Program-made: the position numbers and the translations under genes
In this document: one piece after another, positions 21,897 to 25,158 of the stretch
How the letters are laid out: each line of letters opens with the position of its first letter
Numbering within the stretch: position 1 is the first letter of the stretch
Assembly (NCBI GenBank): GCA_003552325.1
Contig: PUKM01000050.1
Location: forward strand, 1-25,158
Length of the DNA: 25,158 nucleotides
From: Natrialbaceae archaeon
GTDB taxonomy: Archaea > Halobacteriota > Halobacteria > Halobacteriales > Natrialbaceae
Reading direction: 5' to 3'
Notes under the pieces: generated by a model
The model's input: the letters and a program-made list of their open reading frames with translations, nothing else
Databases searched by the model: none
Told to the model about the DNA's origin: nothing

Positions 21897-23210
21897 TTAT
21901 TCCCAGGCGGATTGGATCTGACTTTCGGCGTCAGCCATTGCGTCTTCGACCGACTTGTTCCCGTTGAGGGCCTCACTCCACTCGGTCTCGAGTGGCTCCC
22001 AGACGTCACCGAAGTCGGGTGCAGTCGGCATTGGCTGGCCGTTCTCGACGGAGTCTGCAAACCCTTGCATGTCCTCTGGAAGATCGTCCGCTTCCTCCTC
22101 GTCGTCTGCGAAGGCAACGTGAACCGGGATGAACCCGTGGTCGTCTGCCATCTGTGAGATGAGACCCGTGTTCGTCGTGTACCACTCTGCGTAGGCGACG
22201 GCCGCCTCCGCTCGCTCGTCGTCTTCGTCCATCGCCGCGGCGAAGTACATCAACTGCACACCCGTGAACGGGCTTGGGGTGTTGCCGTTGGCATCGGGGA
22301 GTGCCATGACACTGACGTCCATGTCGCCGAAGTTCCCGAGGTTCCACGGACCAGTGACGAGGAACGGGGAGTTGCCCTCGAGGAAGATCGACTCCTGAGC
22401 TTCACCGTCCGGGTCAGCCGGCATGTAGTCCCACAGTTCTTCCAGGATGAATTCGAAGCCGGCGATGGTTTCGTCGTTCGTGAGCCCGAGTTCGCCCGAG
22501 TCGTCGTCGTAGTAGTAGCCACCGAAGCCATAGGGCATCGCACTCACGTGGTAGGCGTCCTGTGGCCAGCAGAAGCCGTAGGTGTTGTCGGCGGGGTCGT
22601 GAACCTCATCGGCGATCTCGAGGATCTCGTCGAAGTCCTCGGGCTGGTCATCGACGTAGTCGTGGTTGACGATCAGGGCGACGGTCTCTGCAGCGAACGG
22701 GAGACCGAGGGTCTCTCCTTCGAACGTTGCCGACTCGGCGTTCTCGCCGAAGTACTCCTGTGGATCGATGTTGAGGTTGTCGCTCTGATCGCTCAGGAAG
22801 CCGTTCTCGTGGTAGCGCCCGATCCAGTCGTGTGCCCAGACGAACATTTCTGGACCGTCACCGGCTGGGATAGCGGTTTCAGTACTCTCCTCGAGTTCGG
22901 CCACTTCGTCGGCGCTGATCGTCGCCTCAAAACTGTCGTTGAACTCATCGACGTACCGGTCGAAGTCCTCGAGTTCGCCGTCGGACAGGGAGTGCCAGAT
23001 TTCGGCGCTTCCGGTGACGTCGTCGTCGGGTTCGACGGTTGGCCAATCCTCGTCGTCTTCGTGATCGGCATCGTCGGTCCCGTCATCGGCGGCGCCATCG
23101 TCGTCTGCGCCGTCGTCGTCGGGTTCTTCAGTGCTGATACATCCTGCGAGGGCACCGGCCGCTGAGGCACCCGCGAGGTACTTCACTAACGTTCTCCTAT
23201 CCATTGCCAT
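21897..23210 (-). CDS. Maltodextrin-type solute-binding lipoprotein (MalE-like)
   Basis: This 437-residue protein captures sugar outside the cell for the ABC transporter. It starts with a TAT signal (MDRRTLVKYLAG) and lipobox ending in Cys24, so it should be exported folded and lipid-anchored. A very acidic linker of Asp, Glu, Ala and Gly covers residues 27-62, typical of haloarchaeal lipoproteins. The mature part has the family-1 binding protein pattern, with GDGPEMFVWAHDWIGRYHENG, LGLPFAAETVALIVNHD and FLEGNSPFLVTGPWNL as conserved blocks. A second in-frame ATG two codons in (23204) is equally possible as start. A TATA-like box lies about 33 nt upstream. It is the first gene of a four-gene maltodextrin operon and is divergent from the ATPase. 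Confidence 0.93.
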   Translation of the reverse strand: MAMDRRTLVKYLAGASAAGALAGCISTEEPDDDGADDDGAADDGTDDADHEDDEDWPTVEPDDDVTGSAEIWHSLSDGELEDFDRYVDEFNDSFEATISADEVAELEESTETAIPAGDGPEMFVWAHDWIGRYHENGFLSDQSDNLNIDPQEYFGENAESATFEGETLGLPFAAETVALIVNHDYVDDQPEDFDEILEIADEVHDPADNTYGFCWPQDAYHVSAMPYGFGGYYYDDDSGELGLTNDETIAGFEFILEELWDYMPADPDGEAQESIFLEGNSPFLVTGPWNLGNFGDMDVSVMALPDANGNTPSPFTGVQLMYFAAAMDEDDERAEAAVAYAEWYTTNTGLISQMADDHGFIPVHVAFADDEEEADDLPEDMQGFADSVENGQPMPTAPDFGDVWEPLETEWSEALNGNKSVEDAMADAESQIQSAWE

Positions 23211-23239
23211 GGTGAATACATGATGAATTATGACTTCAC

Positions 23240-23247
23240 CTATTTAG
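23240..23247 (-). promoter_or_regulatory. TATA box of the MalE-like operon
   Basis: On the - strand the element reads CTAAATAG, preceded by a purine-rich CCAAAAGA that fits a BRE. It is centred about 33 nt before the ATG at 23210, giving a leader of only a few bases. Confidence 0.5.
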
Positions 23248-23393
23248 TCTTTTGGATGTGGATGGGTACGCCTCACATACTCGAGCCCAGTTTGGAGTGG
23301 TTCTCGATTGCCAGCACATAAACGGGCCGGCCAGTAGTGACCAGGCCCATGCGGACGGTAGCCGGACGTCAAGAAGTCCAACAATTAGCAGGG

Positions 23394-23532
23394 GTTGACG
23401 TTCTAACACACACTGTCTTCACATCCGTATTTTTCACAATGGCAATCAGTGCGGTCGGTCACTCAACTTTCCTGATAGCAAGCAGTGGGGACACGCTCCC
23501 GGTACTCGAGCAGGGTGAACCCCAACGTCAAC
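23394..23532. repeat. Inverted repeat pair in the divergent sugar-transport promoter region
   Basis: The left arm is GTTGACGTT (23394-23402) and the right arm AACGTCAAC (23524-23532), perfect over 9 bp with 121 nt between them. The arms sit between the two divergent promoters, so they could be paired operators bound by one regulator. Confidence 0.35.
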
Positions 23533-23638
23533 GAAAGGTGGTCGGTATGGGGCCGCTGAGTGGGCGTGCCGTTTGGCGCGCCCAGCTCCCAAAAGTACTA
23601 CGAAATATTGCATCATACGTTCGGAATCGAGGAAAAGA

Positions 23639-23648
23639 ATTATATATA
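23639..23648 (+). promoter_or_regulatory. TATA box and BRE of the MalK-like gene
   Basis: ATTATATATA lies about 27 nt before the ATG at 23670, directly after the purine-rich GGAAAAGA, a good BRE. The spacing predicts a leaderless transcript starting at or near the ATG. Confidence 0.7.
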
Positions 23649-23669
23649 CGATTCACCCACACCTAGCAA

Positions 23670-24803
23670 ATGGCGAGTCTGACTATCGAAGGACTCCGGA
23701 AGGAGTTCGATCGTGGAACAATCGTGGCGGTCGACGACCTCGACCTCGAGGTCGAAGACGGGGAGTTCGTCACCGTCGTCGGTCCCTCTGGCTGTGGTAA
23801 AACGACGACCCTGCGGATGATTGCGGGGCTCGAAAAGCCGACTGAGGGGTCGATTTATCTGGGTGATGACGACGTCACCAGCCAGAGCGCGCGTGAACGT
23901 GATATCGCGATGGTCTTCCAGAACTACGCGCTCTACCCGCACAAGACGGTGTACCAGAACATGGCCTTCGGACTGCGGATGAGCACGGACCTCACGAAGG
24001 CCGAACGCAAGGAGAAAGTCCAGTGGGCAGCGGAGATGATGGGCATCGAGGAGCTCCTCGACCAGAAACCCGATGAGCTCTCCGGTGGCCAAAAACAGCG
24101 TGTCGCCCTGGGCAGAGCGATCGTTCGTGAGCCCAAAGTGTTCCTGTTCGACGAGCCGCTGAGTAATCTCGACGCGAAGCTCCGAACGACGATGCGGGCA
24201 GAGATTCAGCAGTTGCAAGACGAACTCGGCATTACCGCGGTGTACGTCACACACGACCAGGAAGAGGCGATGACGATGGGTGACCGAATCGTTATTCTCC
24301 GTGATGGTGAACTCCAGCAAGTCGGCAAACCAACAGCAGTCTACGACAAGCCAGCAAACGAGTTCGTCGGTGGGTTCGTCGGCTCTCCGTCGATGAACTT
24401 CGTCGACATCACTGCCCGAACCTCCGGTGACTCGCTCGTGCTGACCGACGGTGACGACTTCCGGTTCTCGCTCTCGCCGGAGTATGCGGCCAATATCGAC
24501 GTCGTCGATGGTCAGGACGCGGTCCTCGGTATTCGTCCCGAGGACGTCTATACCGCAGACCCTGGCGAAGACGGCATCGAAACGATCGTCGAAGTCGTGG
24601 AACCAGTCGGCAGCGACAACTATCTCTATCTCGATATTGGGCCCGAATTCATCGCCCGCGTGAGCGCAGACATCAAGCCAACCATGGGTGAACGCATCGA
24701 GATCACCTTCGACGAATCCAAAATCAGGCTGTTCGATCAGGAAACCGGGGCTTCGCTCTTACACTACACGGACGTCCCAGAAACGCCAGCGCCCGAAGCA
24801 TAA
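23670..24803 (+). CDS. Sugar ABC transporter ATPase, MalK/UgpC type
   Basis: This 377-residue ATPase powers the carbohydrate transporter from the cytoplasmic side. Walker A is GPSGCGKTT (38-46), the Q-loop Gln84, the signature LSGGQ (137-141), Walker B VFLFDEP (157-163) with Glu162, and the H-loop His195 in YVTHD. Residues from about 235 to the end form the TOBE/regulatory domain, with GIRPEDVYTADPG as its usual motif. Length is normal for MalK-like proteins. It is transcribed away from the binding protein and permease genes, which have no ATPase of their own in the window, so it most likely serves them; such ATPases can also serve several transporters. It has its own strong promoter. Confidence 0.95.
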   Translation: MASLTIEGLRKEFDRGTIVAVDDLDLEVEDGEFVTVVGPSGCGKTTTLRMIAGLEKPTEGSIYLGDDDVTSQSARERDIAMVFQNYALYPHKTVYQNMAFGLRMSTDLTKAERKEKVQWAAEMMGIEELLDQKPDELSGGQKQRVALGRAIVREPKVFLFDEPLSNLDAKLRTTMRAEIQQLQDELGITAVYVTHDQEEAMTMGDRIVILRDGELQQVGKPTAVYDKPANEFVGGFVGSPSMNFVDITARTSGDSLVLTDGDDFRFSLSPEYAANIDVVDGQDAVLGIRPEDVYTADPGEDGIETIVEVVEPVGSDNYLYLDIGPEFIARVSADIKPTMGERIEITFDESKIRLFDQETGASLLHYTDVPETPAPEA

Positions 24804-24892
24804 ACCGGCCTCGCCGTCCCTGTTTCTCCGGCCACACCCCCCTCGAGTCACCAGCCGTGACACCGTCCGGTTGCGACGATCCTGAGACCCTC

Positions 24893-24908
24893 GAGAGCCA
24901 ACGCTCTC
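24893..24908. terminator. Stem-loop between convergent genes
   Basis: GAGAGC-CAAC-GCTCTC forms a 6-bp stem with a 4-nt loop, 90 nt after the MalK-like stop. No T tract follows on the + strand. The 182-nt gap holds no gene. Confidence 0.3.
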
Positions 24909-24922
24909 AGCGGGAATGTCAC

Positions 24923-24927
24923 AAAAA
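24923..24927 (-). terminator. T tract after the GH15-like gene
   Basis: Five adenines here read TTTTT on the - strand, 59 nt after the stop of the GH15-like gene. Archaeal transcription often ends at short T tracts, so this is a candidate terminator. Confidence 0.3.
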
Positions 24928-24985
24928 CGTGGGGTCGTTCGAGCGGTGGCGACGCTCAGTAAGCTGGTGAGTGGAGAGAGCCTCC

Positions 24986-25158
24986 TCAGTCAGATGCCGG
25001 GCTTGGCTCCGTGCCAACCGCAAGTTCATCCGCCTCAAGCAACTGCGCGACGGTTGCCAGTCGAAGCGCGTGTGGCCAGCCAAGTGGCGTCGCGCTGTCG
25101 GGCGTCCCGTCGTCGAACACCTGTTCGGGCAGGAACGTCGACTCGAGGCAAAGGCTTC
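24986..25158 (-). CDS. Glucoamylase-like GH15 glycoside hydrolase, C-terminal part only
   Basis: The - strand is open from the window edge to a TGA at 24986, giving the last 56 residues of a gene whose start lies beyond the right edge. Near the front it reads LPEQVFDDGTPDSATPLGWP followed by HALRLATVAQL. LPEQ-V-[WF]-D and TPLGWPHA are hallmark segments of GH15 glucoamylases and glucodextranases, where this Glu is near the catalytic centre. The tail (ADELAVGTEPSPASD) is unconserved. The enzyme would release glucose from maltodextrins, fitting the neighbouring transporter and GH13_20 hydrolase. It is convergent with the MalK-like gene. The family call rests on a short stretch, but the motif is distinctive. 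Confidence 0.8.
   Translation of the reverse strand, partial: SLCLESTFLPEQVFDDGTPDSATPLGWPHALRLATVAQLLEADELAVGTEPSPASD

Larger units (their letters stand above)
23211..23669. other. Divergent regulatory region between MalE-like and MalK-like genes
   Basis: This 459-nt gap holds a core promoter at each end and no convincing gene; a + strand frame through it (23337-23666) reads across the MalK TATA box and has no family features. Inside lies an inverted pair, GTTGACGTT at 23394-23402 and AACGTCAAC at 23524-23532. The gap is long for a haloarchaeon and is probably where sugar control acts. I found no clear TrmB-type TACT-N7/8-GAGTA site. Confidence 0.55.

Noticed and set aside
23337..23666. A 109-codon frame between the divergent sugar transport genes
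   Set aside because: It runs through the TATA box and BRE of the MalK-like gene and has no recognisable domain or ribosome site.
1..25158. Frequent CTCGAG hexamers as a possible genome-wide signal
   Set aside because: They occur mainly inside genes as Leu-Glu codons (CTC GAG) and reflect codon preference, not regulation.
1..25158. Mobile elements, CRISPR arrays, tRNA or rRNA genes
   Set aside because: No transposase or integrase, no regularly spaced repeats, and no cloverleaf or rRNA-like segment were seen.

Overview
The window looks like a chromosomal segment of a haloarchaeon, probably of the Natrialbales type. The grounds are the GC-rich sequence, strongly acidic proteins with Asp/Glu-rich linkers, twin-arginine (TAT) lipoprotein signals, several genes with a TATA box about 27 nt before the start codon and no leader, bacterio-opsin-activator (HTH-10) regulators, an archaeal Hjc resolvase and an F420-type oxidoreductase. 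No rRNA, tRNA, CRISPR, insertion sequence or phage gene was seen.

Region 1 (87-8269, + strand) is a putative anaerobic respiration locus. A TAT-lipoprotein rhodanese is followed by a Cys-rich HTH-10 regulator, then a tightly coupled operon of molybdopterin catalytic subunit, four-cluster ferredoxin subunit, NrfD/PsrC membrane subunit, TorD-type chaperone and a second short HTH-10 regulator. A small sulfite-oxidase-fold protein follows. The catalytic subunit has Cys at the expected Mo-ligand position. With the exported rhodanese this points to a sulfur compound (polysulfide, thiosulfate or tetrathionate) rather than DMSO as substrate; that is inference.

Region 2 (8362-12383) holds a DUF2062-like membrane protein (- strand), a LarA-superfamily nickel-pincer racemase/epimerase with all key residues, and, behind its own TATA box, a small membrane protein overlapping a TctA permease. 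This may be an uptake-plus-racemisation module for a 2-hydroxy acid; no TctC binding protein is visible.

Region 3 (12525-17746, - strand) is mostly housekeeping or uncharacterised: a PurM/HypE-like protein, a small conserved haloarchaeal protein, a tandem winged-helix regulator overlapping a membrane protein gene, Holliday junction resolvase Hjc, an aldo/keto reductase and an F420-dependent LLM-class oxidoreductase.

Region 4 (17921-25158) is a maltodextrin uptake and breakdown cluster. On the - strand it encodes a substrate-binding lipoprotein, two permeases and a cytoplasmic GH13_20 neopullulanase/cyclomaltodextrinase. The MalK-type ATPase is divergent across a 459-nt regulatory gap. The 3' end of a GH15 glucoamylase-like gene enters from the right edge.
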